From: 'Nostoc azollae' 0708
GTDB lineage: Bacteria > Cyanobacteriota > Cyanobacteriia > Cyanobacteriales > Nostocaceae
Direction of reading: 5' to 3'
DNA: 64,000 nucleotides
Assembly: GCF_000196515.1 (NCBI RefSeq)
Contig: NC_014249.1
Coordinates: forward strand, 1-64,000
The notes beneath the pieces were generated by a model. That model did no database searches, was not told the origin of the DNA, and was given only the letters and a program-made list of their open reading frames with translations. Below, one piece after another: positions 32,401-43,324 of the stretch (the stretch's first letter is position 1; the number at the start of each line of letters is the position of its first letter). A program made the translations under genes and the position numbers.

Positions 32401-35100
32401 ATATACTCCATGTTACGGCTACAATTTCTAATTTTTGGTCTTCAGTAATTAAATTATATGAATTTTTAGAAATAGCATAAGCTTCTTGGAATAGTAATTT
32501 GATTTGACTTTCTCTCAATTTATTTTTAAGTTCAACTAATCTTGCTCTCTGAGTTATTATTCCTGGTTTAAGGAATATAGGCAATTACACGTTGTTGACT
32601 AAGTATTCCCAGTTTTGAATATTTAGGTCCTCCATTTTCCGTTTCTCTATCAATTTGTTATACTTTTAATAAAGTATGGGGATTCTGCAAAGACTAATAT
32701 TTTTTCTGGAATTTCTTCTAAATAAACGTTAAGTGTAGAACCTTTCTAAATTCCTGGATGTTCCTAGCGAGTAAGATTAGTGATGGTAATTTCTGTACCA
32801 TTGTTTGTTTTGACAATAGCATAAGGTCCTTGTTCAGTTCCTAGACATTTATTTAATCTAGTAGGTACATTGAATTTATCATCAAATTCCTGTTTGGCTA
32901 ATATATCTTGAAAGTTTTGTTGGGGAGTAAATTCTACACCTTTAAATAAATTTTGAAATTGGATAATAGGATGTAATTCTAAATGAGATATTTCGGAATA
33001 TTTATTAACTTGCTTAATAAGTAACTTGACTGGTGAATAGCCAGTAGTTATAATACTTTCACTCACGTAGGCAGATGAAGATTTTTTATCTTTTATATGA
33101 TTAACATCTCGATAAAGATAACGTTTATTTTCAGCTATTACCTCCATATCAATCAGGTTTTTTGGCACTTTTGAATAAATCCACCGCAATTTGATGGTGG
33201 AAATAAGCTGCTTTAATTACTTGTCGGTACATATTGCGATCAATTACTAGTGTTTATAGTATCACTTGAGAATTTACATTTTGAACAGATACAAGTTTGA
33301 GAAATTCCTGCATTTCTTTTCTGTATTCTTTCCTTATGACTTGAGGATGGTTTTGATTATTTTCTAAATTGACTAATTTTTATAATGACTACCAATTTGG
33401 TCTAAATTTTTTATTGTTGAGAATCCTATAACTTATTAAAGTTTTAATTTCTGACTCTAAAGCCTTTAGTCCTGTCACATGATTACTGATAATAATAACG
33501 CTAATACCACCACTCATATGAATAGCAATCTTTTTACATAGAAGGTGGTACACAACCTTCTATGTAAAAAGATTGCTATTTCAGTTTGACTGTGGGACCA
33601 TAAGCATTTTAAGGTAGGTTTCTGTATTCAGCTTCGGCGGTAAAATTATGATACTTACTGGCTAATTCTATACCAATATATTTACCATTAAAATTCCGAT
33701 CTTGACGTTCTGCTTCGGTTTCTATGGAGTCTAATTCTTTGGTTTTAATACCTTGTAATTTAGGAATTCAAGCTAAGAGGCTACCATCTGGCCCTAAGTA
33801 ATCTTTAATGTCTTTGTTGATGGAAACATATAAACTATTAGTATTGAGGAAGTGGGAGCAAAGGTTAAGAATTTTTTCGCCCTCAGCTATTCAAGGCACA
33901 GAAATTTCATCATTTTTAAGTTCTCTAGAGGTAATAATCATTCCCCAGTCCAAGGTTAGGAAACGACCAAGGGTAATATCCCGCTATTCATTTTGTACAA
34001 AGCAGCTAAGTTCTTGTTTAACTTTCTCAGTTTCTAGAAGTTAGTTATGGATAAGTAAGTCTGCGTTGATAATTTTGTACATTAACAAGTCATCTTGTTC
34101 AGATTTACTATTTTCCTCCGATAAATTATTTGTATATGAATTTCTATCTATTTTAGGGTCATCAGTAGATAATTCCGCTGCTTCATTTAGTAATTATTCA
34201 GTTTTTTGTTGTTTAATAAAAGCTTTGCGTTCTTCGTATTTCTCACAATATAACTGTGCTACTTTCCTTGGGTCTTTCTAGATTTCTGCGAGTTCTTGTG
34301 CTTACTTTTCTAATTCTTTGGCAAAGTCTTTGATACCTTGTGGGAAAGAAGCCAGTAGTTGAGAAATGGCAGTCTTACCTTTTTGAGACTGTGATTTTCC
34401 AGCTAACCAAATATTTTGATTATATAAACCCGGTTTGATTTCGGTTTTAATTGGTGTAGATGGGTTATTTTTATTCGTTCCATTGAAGCTAGATATGGGG
34501 GTAGTGAGGTCGATTTTACGTAAATCTTTTTGCCAAGAAGGCTCCTCTAAATTCTGCGGATGCAATGTTCTTTTGCCAAATCTCTCTTTGGTATCTTCTC
34601 TATCACTTACTTTTCAACCAAAGCGGTGCTGTATTAGATGATAACTTTTATCTTTTTATTCCTTTGTATTACTTAATTTGTCGTATAGCTCAGTTGAAAT
34701 CTTTCCGTAGCAATCACCTAGTAACTTCCAGGCATCTTCATTTTTAAGAAATTCTCCACTTCCTCCAGTAGCATAATATACTAGTAAAATGTTTAGCTTT
34801 CCGTGGATAGTATTTGTAAGAATCTAGAACAATAGAAACGTAAGCACTATGATCTTTACGATCTGGACAGAGTTTTCAATTACTTCCAGACATTCTGGTG
34901 AAACGTATAGTAGCTTAGTTCTAAATAACAATAGTAATATCTCACCATTTGGGTGGTTATTTGATTCTTCTGCTGATGTATATTCATCTATTGGACCGAA
35001 GGAAAAATCTCTTTCTGGTCAAAAGAACTCCAAAAGTGTATTATCTGATTTTTTAGTTCAAAGTGAATTGTTATTCTGGAGATTACCATCTGTGTAAATC
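29466..35100 (-). pseudogene. Giant unknown plasmid gene with NADAR-like C-terminus (relic)
   Basis: Minus-strand pieces join end to end for about 5.6 kb (roughly 1,850 codons). From the start: NEDAWKLLGDCYGKI, NIWLAGKSQSQKGKTAISQL, DPRKVAQLYCEKYEERKAFI, ELDSIETEAERQDRNFNGKY, MEVIAENKRYLYRD, ESYTATATINLPSQPLININ, LTGGEYKGISLEVPSSKNRN, and GYGRYHTTRTYEPYKAYGFK (30534-31124). The end (29807-30346 and on) has VPFVSAEQAYQHYKTTVPLG, MAEIIQAKLEQH, LENCTHYVTSTKDNY and EGKGKESPFIPALIKGYSKV, as in NADAR/YbiA-like ADP-ribose N-glycosidases. Two stops there replace Trp. Dozens of other stops and shifts occur. A short palindromic repeat splits it at about 30440-30610. Continuity as one gene is my reading; the N-terminal function is unknown. 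Confidence 0.55.
30440..30610. repeat. Palindromic repeat cluster inside the giant gene
   Basis: The stretch holds several GCGATTGC/GGAGG-type modules: TACTGGAGGCGATGG, GGCGATTGCGCGGAGTGCAC, GCCGGAGGTAATCAC, CGTACTGGAAGCGATAG, GACGTGCTGGAGGTAATCGC. The flanking protein reads ...EGDIAI before and ...VAFRVGKQYRISPEM after it, so the cluster is an insertion that the ORF 30534-31124 runs into and translates as an alien tail. Confidence 0.65.
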
Positions 35101-35229
35101 CACTTTTTTAGTCGAGTATGAAAGTGTTTAAATTCTAGAGTTATGAGTTTATAATTGATTTTTAATTGATAGTTAATTTGTAGGATTTTTCAATATATCC
35201 AGGATTAAAATCTCAGCTAAATATCACTA

Positions 35230-35710
35230 AGAATAAGGTCAATGAAGACAGTTTCTTGCAAGAAGAGTATTATCAGCAATTAACTGATAATTGTATGGTT
35301 TCCCATCTTATTCAGCAACAGGCTATAACATTGAGGAAAAATTATGATCAGTTCAAAAATTTGGTTAAACTAAGCCTGAACATTGGATAAATTTCACTGC
35401 TTATGACTTTTTCACAGAAGAAGAGAAGCAGCATTTTGATAGTGATGCTTTACTGAAACCGGAGTATGTGAAATATGCTTATGGTATTGATGTTAGCATT
35501 CAATCACTGGAAGAAATGGAACGTTGTAAAGAAATTGGAGTTGACAATTAAAATAATTTGTCTGCTCGATATGCTGGACAGGGTATCAATTTTAGTGAAT
35601 AGCAGATGCAAGCAAGAATTATTGATAACAGAACCTATTTACAATGCAGGGAGTAGATGGAAATAGATTTGCGTAATTTTGAGGATGTTGATACTTTACT
35701 ATTTGATTAA
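35230..35710 (+). pseudogene. Unknown gene fragment
   Basis: Plus-strand pieces with good coding character: EYYQQLTDNCMVSHLIQQQA, HWINFTAYDFFTEEEKQHFD, KPEYVKYAYGIDVSIQSLEE, then LSARYAGQGINFSE and TYLQCREXMEIDLRNFEDVD before TAA at 35708. Frames switch once near 35370 and stops occur at 35552, 35600 and 35656. I do not recognise the family. It lies between the minus-strand giant gene and the relaxase. Confidence 0.45.
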
Positions 35711-35904
35711 GACACACGATATTGAAACAAAGCGAAATTAGTAACTTAGATATCATAGATAACTACTAATAGTTCCCTCAAATTAGATTCTAAAAGTTAC
35801 TTCAGTGATGGTGCTAGTGAAAGAAGTAGAATTGGAGGTAGGTTTTATTTTGTGTTTTATATCATTTGATATAAATGTGAAGCATTGTTGATAGAAACGT
35901 AAAT

Positions 35905-37400
35905 TTACGCCAATTCTCCTTGATTTTCTGGTTCTTGATGCTGGTTGTGATTTAGTAGTAACTCTTTGAATCTTTCCAGTATTATTAAATCTTGGGGCGT
36001 CAAATCTTTATCTTTGCTCTCAGGACTATTACGGAGGGTAATTTCTGCAATTTCTTCTCCACTTTTTTTGCGTCGCAATTTGAGAATGTCTCTTTCTAGT
36101 TCAAGGTCGTAGTATTTTCCTGAATATGTTTCAGGTTGTCCTGCCTGTTACCAGAATAGATGGATAATATGGCTGATGCTGTTATGCTAGTGTAGTTTTT
36201 TGGTTTAGTACCCTGCTACTTTGTGATTAGGGACGGTATTATATCACTTACCAAACTGGAAGTTTGTCCATCTCCGTCTACAGAAATTGCACTTCTAGCT
36301 TCACTGTCAAGAGCATTTTTTGAAGACTTTCCTGAAGCGATTGCGCTTCGTGTAATTCCTGCGGGGTGCTTTACCATGGTTTGATTAGTGTCGTTGATAT
36401 TTGTATTAACTAATGTTATTTCGTCTTCTGGGGATAATCCTGCTATCATTGTTTCGATAGTAGTTTCTGGCATTTCAACCTGTTTTGTACCCCGATAGGA
36501 ATGTATTACAGGTAAGTCTCGTTCCGGCTTATAAGATACACCTCGTTTTCTCTGAGTCCCTGGAAAGCTATATGTTGAACCTAATTTATAGCCACTAACT
36601 TTGACATCATTTAACTCGAAAGCGATCGCTTCTTTAAACAACCCCACAGTATTAAATTGAGGATAAACTACAACACATTTTTGCCGAAGTCTTTGTATCA
36701 ATTGGGTAACAGTTGGTTGATCTCTCGTAGCTGCATCAATGATGTCTGCTAATAGTTGGGTAATAGGTGGTTGATTGGAAGAGTGACTTTTCTGTTTTTC
36801 GGTTTGGGCGTGACGGTTACTAACAGTTGTTTCAAGCCCATTCTCCTTTTGGACTGTTTGAGTTATTCTGTCACTCCTACAAGATACAGCTACCAAGCCG
36901 TACTTTTTTTCCAATTGTCGTAATATTATCTCACTGCGGCGATAATCCCAGGAATCTGGTACAACCGAGCTATTTATACGAATACGAGAAGTAATAATTA
37001 TGAATATGTGTGTGTTTGGTGTTATGGTGACGGGAAATAACGTACTGTTTTTGATTTAATTCCTCTCCTAAGAATTTCGTGGACTTGAGCTAATGCTGGG
37101 CAATTTCTCTGTATTGCTCATCCTCTAAATGTTCATGATATTCCCCTTTGTTATGGCATACATCATGGTGACGAATACAAAGAATGGCATGAGCGCCAGC
37201 ATGTTGGAGATTAGGTCAAAATCTTCTGGCTGCACCAAATTCTTTAGTTAGTTGTATGGGTGTAGTTCCACTCATATTGCTGTTGATCATGGTTGTTTTC
37301 TTCTTACCCAGCAGATATTCTAAGGTGGAGCGAAAGCTGTGATTTTTTAACTGCTTGCCAATCAATGGGACTTCTTTCAGCGATGTCTACTAAAGGTTCT
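35905..37400 (-). pseudogene. Relaxase (MobP/VirD2-like) relic
   Basis: Read from about 37400: LIGKQLKNHSFRSTLEYLLG, then HAGAHAILCIRHHDVCHNKG, EEQYREIAQH-type helix, NQKQYVISRHHNTKHTHIHI and RINSSVVPDSWDYRRSEIIL. The H-x-x-x-x-H-x-H-I-H core is the metal-binding motif III of relaxases, the enzymes that nick oriT for plasmid transfer. A 232-codon open piece (36216-36914) follows with TQLLADIIDAATRDQPTVTQ and KPERDLPVIHSYRGTK. A clean C-terminal run (35905-36150) ends GELA. TAG/TGA stops at the motif side and in the middle, plus frameshifts, inactivate it. mobC lies just upstream. Confidence 0.8.
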
Positions 37401-37459
37401 CTAGGTGGGGACTGAATACTTGATTGTATTAGAGATTTTAGAAAATGTGGTAAGTTTTA

Positions 37460-37520
37460 GAGCGATAGCGTTCGCGGAGTGTCCCGGAGGGAAATAGCAC
37501 TACTGCAAGCAGTTCGCCTA
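37460..37520 (+). repeat. Palindromic interspersed repeat, copy 1
   Basis: GCGATAGCGTTCGCGGAG, GTCCCGGAGGGAAATAGCAC and TACTGCAAGCAGTTCGCC. The reverse complement of 49435-49495 matches it over about 55 bases with a small gap (GGAGG, TAGCACT, CTGCAAGCAGTTC in the same order). Confidence 0.65.
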
Positions 37521-37556
37521 CTGTATTTTGATCCGTGCAATTCCCTTCGTGGCTCA

Positions 37557-38020
37557 TCAAATATTTTCTTCTAGTTCATTACCTGTCACTCCACACTCCA
37601 GCAGTTGCATTTGTATTTCCTTAATGGATGTACGCAGGGATTCTACTAAGTTTTGTAGCTGCTCCGGATCAATATTTACGGCTTGTCCTATTTTCGCTGT
37701 GTTAGTTGCTGCTGTAGCTATTTGGTTAAGATTTATCCCAATAGTATTTAGTTCTGTGTACAACTTCTAATTTAACTGAGGGAGAGGGGCCATTCTACAA
37801 CACGCCGTCGAAATCTAGCACGTCGAATAAATTTTGTGATACTCACTCTACCTTATTTTGCTTTTTGTTTAAGTTGCTCGTATTCATCAGTAGCAAAACG
37901 AACTGAAAGCTTAATTTTTCTGATAACTCCAGGTGAAGTAGTTCTGAAGATTTTGCTTTTACTAATTTTACCCTGTTCAAGTATACTTTTACCATAATGC
38001 TTAGATCAGGTCTTACCAAA
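37557..38020 (-). pseudogene. mobC: MobC-type relaxosome accessory protein (relic)
   Basis: Reading from about 38010: GKSILEQGKISKSKIFRTTS, then IKLSVRFATDEYEQLKQKAK, a TAA stop, and GRVSITKFIRRARFRRRVVE. This is the ribbon-helix-helix MobC domain that binds oriT and helps the relaxase nick. After a frameshift near 37780 an open 68-codon piece reads LNTIGINLNQIATAATNT and IDPEQLQNLVESLRTSIKEI, the conserved MobC C-terminal block. It lies upstream of the relaxase relic in the usual mob order. Confidence 0.8.
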
Positions 38021-38595
38021 ATAAAAATATATCAAAAATTATATCTCGCTTATATTATCTGTTACTTTTCCATTTAGTGTTAGTTATTGCAATCTAGTTA
38101 TTATCCTCTATAAATTGGTGTCCTAATCAGTAACAAACCCTTTGTGGCTTGTACTGGTGATTATGTAGCTATTAATTCTTTATCCACAAACAGAAGTAAT
38201 ATATGGCAAGCCAGAAAATTTTAGACAAGAGACTGAGATTTCAATTTTGAGAAAATACCCTAGATGGAATGTTGTTGAATTATTTGGTCAACCATTCTCA
38301 TGAAAATATTGATGAATTAATATGATAAGCAATACGAATATATTTTATGCTATTAGCATATATCAATGTAGATGGAGTTAATAATAACTTCTTAGGTTAA
38401 GTAAGTTTATCATTATTGATGGATTGTTTAAATTATTGGGATTATATTCAAATAAAGTTAAATTTTAATTTAACCTTAGCTAAAATAGTTTTTTAAGGGA
38501 TGGACAGTTTTAGTACTATTTTTATTACACACGATTCTGTAATAAAATAGAATTTTGATATTTATCAAAACTGAGTGGAATAATTAGTTACTAAT
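38021..38595. other. Gene-free region upstream of mobC
   Basis: No gene is seen here. It lies between divergent mobC (minus) and the ParM-like operon (plus), where an oriT and partition promoters/centromere would be expected. I find only imperfect short inverted repeats and cannot place a nic site. Confidence 0.4.
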
Positions 38596-38727
38596 AATAT
38601 CACAGTTACTCAATCTCCAGAAGCTACGCAATATGATGACTTTTGGGACGAAGATGTAGAGGTACAGATGGAATTAACCAATGAACAAAAGGCTGTTAGA
38701 CAGGATATTCGTTTTTTATTTGGATAA
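38596..38727 (+). other. Possible small acidic peptide gene
   Basis: A clean stretch of about 43 codons reads NNITVTQSPEATQYDDFWDE, then DVEVQMELTNEQKAVRQDIR, and ends with TAA at 38725. No ATG is evident. It sits 106 bp upstream of the ParM-like gene and could be a small upstream partner or a remnant. Confidence 0.3.
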
Positions 38728-38833
38728 ACAAACACTATAACTAAATGATTTAGTTACTTCCTGAATTTATACTTAATAAAATTAAATCACGAAGAATATA
38801 TTTTACTTAATTGGTGGAAAAGTGAGTAATAAA

Positions 38834-39963
38834 ATGACTAAAATTACATACAGTGTAACCCCGGATTTAATGCTGGCTATAAATTTAGGTGGTTCTCAAA
38901 CTAAAGCAATTGGAAGTGTATCTTAAAAAGTGACTTTTCTACTTTGCCGTGTATGGAACCAGAAATAGCAGATGTATGAGTTGCGTCACTAGAAAAGTAG
39001 GAAAAAACTAAATCACTTGAAACAGATCCAGATAATACCTGCTGGGTGAGTATTAGTGAGGAATATTATACTATTGGTCTCCTAGCGAGAAATAAATATA
39101 GTGGTAATTCCTTACTCAAGCATTTGAAAAAAGAAAATGCATTACAGAAAATCTGTGGTGTTTTGTGGGTGGTTAGTCAAAAATTGAAACTGATGAATAA
39201 ATTCACAGTTTTATTGGCTGTTTTATTACCACCTTCCGAATATCAAGATAAGGAGCATTTTGAATCTAAATTAAAACAGGTACTAAAATATTTTAATACA
39301 CCTACTAGTGAAATTAGAATCAAATTGATAGACTTAAATGTTGTTCCTGAAGGAGTTGGTATTTATCTCCATAGACGTACTATTTGGGAACAAATATTTA
39401 GATGTCATAGATGTTGGATCATTTTGTTAGACGTTGTAGTGGTTTATTGAAAGACGATCCACATCTGATAGCTGCGATGGTAGCAGCAGGATCTGAATGT
39501 AAGTCGGAAGTTTTAGCTACTTTATCATGACGTAAAAGTGAAGCTGAGGTTTTAGCACAAGGCCAAGATATCTCTTTTACCCTCAAACTTAGTCGGGATG
39601 AATATTTTTGGGCATTAGTACGTTAGTTATTACAACAAATACCCTATAATATTAATGAACTGGTTTTATGTAGTCGTACTGTCGAGTATCGTAGGTCAGA
39701 ATTAGAGGCATATTACAGTAACGTGAAATTGATTTGGAATGGTAGTGGAGAAATTCCCCCAGTACTTGATAAAGTAGGAATCGGTATGTGATTAGCAGAT
39801 GTATGGACTTTGTATCACGTATTGTTTATTAGTACAGATTTAAGTACTAAAAATAGTAATACTACGACTAATAATTCTGGTTCTACTGGTTCAGAGAACA
39901 AGGTTGTTAACCTGCCTTCACCAAAGCCAAATGGCTTTTTGGAAATGCCAGATAGACTTTAAA
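38834..39963 (+). pseudogene. ParM/StbA-like actin-type segregation protein (relic)
   Basis: From ATG 38834: MTKITYSVTPDLMLAINLGG and SQTKAIG, the phosphate-1 loop of actin-like ATPases (I-N-L-G-G-S-Q-T-K, where D-x-G is usual, so the key Asp reads Asn). A 134-codon piece (39046-39450) holds YYTIGLLARNKYSGNSLLKH and KFTVLLAVLLPPSEYQDKEH. Later pieces are KSEAEVLAQGQDISFTLKLS and GSGEIPPVLDKVGIG, with the end LPSPKPNGFLEMPDRL. ParM-type filaments push plasmid copies apart. Stops and shifts at 38924, 38979, 39448, 39527, 39625 and 39788 break the frame. Confidence 0.7.
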
Positions 39964-40029
39964 TTTTTTAATAAAGTCGAATTTCTGTAGCTGGTAGTTT
40001 ATTGTGATGATTAAACCTTTAAGAATTAG

Positions 40030-40073
40030 GATAGGCGATTTCCTTTGGCAGTGTGCTACGTACAATCGCCTGA
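40030..40073. repeat. Inverted-repeat element
   Basis: AGGCGAT ... ATCGCCT arms enclose about 26 bases (TTCCTTTGGCAGTGTGCTACG). It belongs to the GCGATTGC-flanked palindromic repeats seen at 30494, 37460, 49435 and 58816. Confidence 0.5.
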
Positions 40074-40189
40074 GACAACTCCTCCTTTTTTTCTGTTATT
40101 TCTCTACTGAATTTGGTCTATTTTATAACCATTATTCTAGATCAGTTATTCCTGAGAAATCTAAAAGTGCTTCCCTAGTAGTCCTAACT

Positions 40190-41060
40190 GTTTAACAGTT
40201 AGTTGATGAATGTACTCAATTAAGGTGGATGTAATTACACCAAATCGCTGATTAAGTTGTTGTATAATTAACTGTTCTTCACCTATTAGTTCACCATGTT
40301 CCATGGCCAGTTTTTCTGTTGGGCCAACTAGGGGCATTTTCTTTCCTCCTCCAAACGTTTAATTTTAGTGATTAATCCTTCTTGTAAAAGCTGAGGTAAA
40401 CTCATCATTTTATCAATGATTTTGAATAGCTTAACTATTTGTTCTTTTGTTAATCCTCATTCGTAAAGTCCTCTAATTAACTTCCATTTCCACATCTCCC
40501 ATTCAGTAAGATTAGTGGTTATACTTTTAGTCTTCAAGTGCACTATCGTAGTGATACTAAAGGGATTGTTACTAGATTCTAATTCATTTCAACACAATTC
40601 GTAATCAAGGAGTTTAGTAGTAAAAATCTAACGTGATCTTCACTATTTCCAATAGAATAATGATAGAATTAGCTCGCCAATTTGGTCTATAATCACCTGA
40701 AATTGCTAGACTAAGTACCTTGTTGTAGTAAAGATCGAAAGCGCGGTAGCGGTAGATAAACATTCGTTCTGTAAAATTAACCTTATAATGACTTTGGACT
40801 TCAAGGTGAATCAAAATCCATACCTGTTGTTTATCTAATAACCAAACTTGATAAAGTTTATTTGCAATCCGTTTTTCTGTTTCTGATGAAGCTGTAATCT
40901 CTTGTAGTTCTTGTCTAGAGGTTGAGGGGATTTCTTCCAATCAATTAATTCATAGATTTGACGAAAGAAAAAGAATAATAAGCGTTTAAAACATTCATTT
41001 AATGCTTCTTTCTATGATTCATCATAGTTAGCTGTTAATTCAGTCTTTTTTTAGTAGATC
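40190..41060 (-). pseudogene. Rpn-family PD-(D/E)XK nuclease (relic)
   Basis: Minus-strand pieces in order: an N-terminal FRQIYELIDWKKSPQPLDKN, the open piece 40614-40940 with ASSETEKRIANKLYQVWLLD, VWILIHLEVQSHYKVNFTER, MFIYRYRAFDLYYNKVLSLA, and after stops MPLVGPTEKLAMEHGELIGE and LNQRFGVITSTLIEYIHQLT (a DUF4351-type tail). The I-H-L-E-V-Q-S strand is the catalytic E-x-Q of Rpn/RpnA recombination-promoting nucleases, once annotated as transposases. Multiple stops and shifts are present. Confidence 0.8.
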
Positions 41061-41109
41061 AGCATGATTAGAAAAAATATTATATACAGATTCTGCTACG
41101 AGTATATTT

Positions 41110-41660
41110 TCCTTTTACAATGGATATGATTTGTAAAATGCCTGAACTTTCAAGATTATTGAAGATAATTTCACAGCATTAGCAAATAAAACAATTATCC
41201 CAGTTTTTATAAAGTCTAGGGTATCTATATGAGTATAGGAGTATAGAATACTTTTTCTTACTGCCCAGGATAGATAGATTAGAAAAACTACAAATATTAA
41301 TAATTCAAGTAGAGTTAAGGCTTTAAAAACTGTGAATACTATAATACCTATCCAGGTAATAAAAATAATTTTAATAATGAGTATAATATTTAATTTTGGT
41401 TTTTCTGGTGGTGCTCCTATCTTGCCAAGTGATGTAGTATTACTTTTATTTTTATAAGTAGCAGCAGACTTTGAACCAATAGAATCTCTGACTTTGCTAG
41501 TGCTATGAGTGATAAATCTTGTAAATTATTCTTAATTTAGGAGAGTTATGAGTTTGGCATTTAGGGCAAATGATTAGCATAGTTATCTAGATGATATTTA
41601 CAGCAGTTTATATTTTGATGAATTGCATTTCTAGGTTGGTTTTCAATCATTAAGTGGTAT
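41110..41660 (-). pseudogene. Unknown two-TM protein (relic)
   Basis: A stop-free run without an ATG reads DSIGSKSAATYKNKSNTTSL, GKIGAPPEKPKLN, then IILIIKIIFITWIGIIVFTV and LTLLELLIFVVFLIYLSWAV, two membrane spans, and SYTHIDTLDFIKTGIIVLFA. Upstream, MIENQPRNAIHQNINCCKYH with broken C-x-x-C positions suggests an N-terminal zinc ribbon. I do not recognise the family. Confidence 0.4.
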
Positions 41661-41838
41661 GAACTAGACTTGATAATGCTATAAATTTATTCAAAGTGTA
41701 TGATTTCATCTCTGGAGTAACTTTAATTTTTAAATATGCGAATTTAATAGTTCCTATTATAGACATAATAAATTTCACTTTAAATCAAAAGAACTCTTTT
41801 TCCTGGCTTTATGAGCTTATAGTAACTCATTTATTTAG

Positions 41839-41879
41839 CGAAAGAAAGAAGCCTAATTTTTTAGCCTCCTTTCTTTCCC
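41839..41879 (+). terminator. Hairpin at the end of a plus-strand frame
   Basis: GAAAGAAAGAAGCCT and AGCCTCCTTTCTTTC pair almost perfectly around a T-rich loop. It could act as an intrinsic terminator in either direction. Confidence 0.45.
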
Positions 41880-42049
41880 TGTAATAATAAAGTCTGCTAA
41901 GGATTGACACCTAAACCATAGGTTAAGATTTAAAAATGTTATGCTTTGGGTTTTTGGATTTTTTACATATTTTCCAAAGATGTTTTAGATAGTGAGTGAT
42001 TATCTTTGCTTATTCACGCAGCAGCTTTCTGAGGTGATTTGCGTTTGCG

Positions 42050-42431
42050 TGTAGAATAATCTTTGGACTAGTGGATGTATTATTTTTTCTGGTCTTCCTA
42101 AGTGTCTTGGTTATGATTTAATTTCTTTTGCAGGTAGTAACAGTTTTAGTGTAGGAAGAGGAAAGGGAATAGTTTCACTTTTCATGGTTTTTTAAGATGA
42201 CATATCATTTTCTAGTTCCATTGTCTAAGGGGTAGATAATGTTTGATAATTAATTAGTTTATTAACTCTAGGAATTGACATTGATCTGTTGTCTGGTGTA
42301 ACTGATGCTATAGCTTGTATTAATTGAGAAACTCCAGCAATAAAATCTATAAATATTACTACAGAGAAAGTAACACAGATAGCTTCAATCATTAAAGTAA
42401 GTACATATTGCATAATTATCTCCTTAAACAC
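42050..42431 (-). pseudogene. Small membrane-anchored protein (relic)
   Basis: A 68-codon frame from 42431 has one hydrophobic stretch (VLTLMIEAICVTFSVVIFID, continuing FIAGVSQL). After a TAG at 42222 the same frame continues TMELENDMSS, and further on sits the basic PRHLGRPEKIIHPLV. No family is recognised. Confidence 0.35.
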
Positions 42432-43324
42432 AGTGATTTTTGGTTTTCATGATTCTTACAAATGTTTTGCGTAGCGATATATCAATATCGCCACTGTATT
42501 AAAGCAAGATTCCTATGTCTTGATTTGAGTTTTCTGATGTATATGTAAGACTCACTACTGTCCGGTTAATTTTTGTGACAACCGGCTTAAATTTTAAGCC
42601 ATCAGTACAGAATTTTATTTTTTGAAATCACCTAATAAGTATTGATATAAGACTAGATTAATATGAAGCCGCATAGAATAATTATAGCTTACTTCCCGTA
42701 GGGTACGCTGATGTATCTAGATAATAGCGGATGAAAATAGATAAATTAATGGATTTCGGAATTAGGTGAGATCTAAAAGAAAAATCTCTAGATTTATTTT
42801 TATTTAAAAATAGACAATTATCCTATACTTGATATGACTGAACTGTAAAGTTCATAAAGGGAAGAGAGTTTCACAAAGTTTTTGGTGTGGCTACATTTAT
42901 TTTTCAGGTAAATTGGGATGCTTCTAATTTAGCTGAAAATGCTCTATGTACTGTTTTTGAACTATTTATTATCTAACTTAAAAAATAAAAACTGGGTATT
43001 GGGGAACTGTTTACCAAATACCCAGTTTTAAAGTAATCAAAAACTCCAAGTAGGTGGACGAAATAAAAATGAGGGGTATTGCGTTTTGTAAAATGCCTGA
43101 AACTCAATTAGAGTATTATATTGAGATAACTTTAGATACCGTTACATACCTTTAAAATTTTCTATTTACCTACTTAGTCGTAATCTCTAAAATAGACTTA
43201 GTTGAATAACTGCTACCTTCTTTATACTGCTACGGAAATCATGAATTTTGCTAATTGTACTAGATACAGGTGGTTGGGAGTTAATAGGTTTGATAGTCGT
43301 GATAATTTGAGAAATATTACTCAT
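42432..43324. other. Gene-free region with repeat and terminator
   Basis: No gene is supported. It holds a partial, diverged copy of the interspersed repeat (around 42661-42757, GAAGCCGCATAGAATAATTA) and the terminator hairpin at 42987-43030. A 70-codon plus-strand frame near 43202 overlaps the end of the helicase relic and is probably spurious. Confidence 0.45.
42987..43030. terminator. Strong bidirectional terminator hairpin
   Basis: AAAACTGGGTATT and AATACCCAGTTTT pair perfectly around a 16-base loop, with A- and T-rich flanks on both sides. It lies downstream of the minus-strand methylase/helicase relic. Confidence 0.6.

Noticed and set aside
33808-35097. Plus-strand frames in the 34 kb region
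   Set aside because: They are antisense to the minus-strand pieces of the giant gene, which read as a continuous protein.
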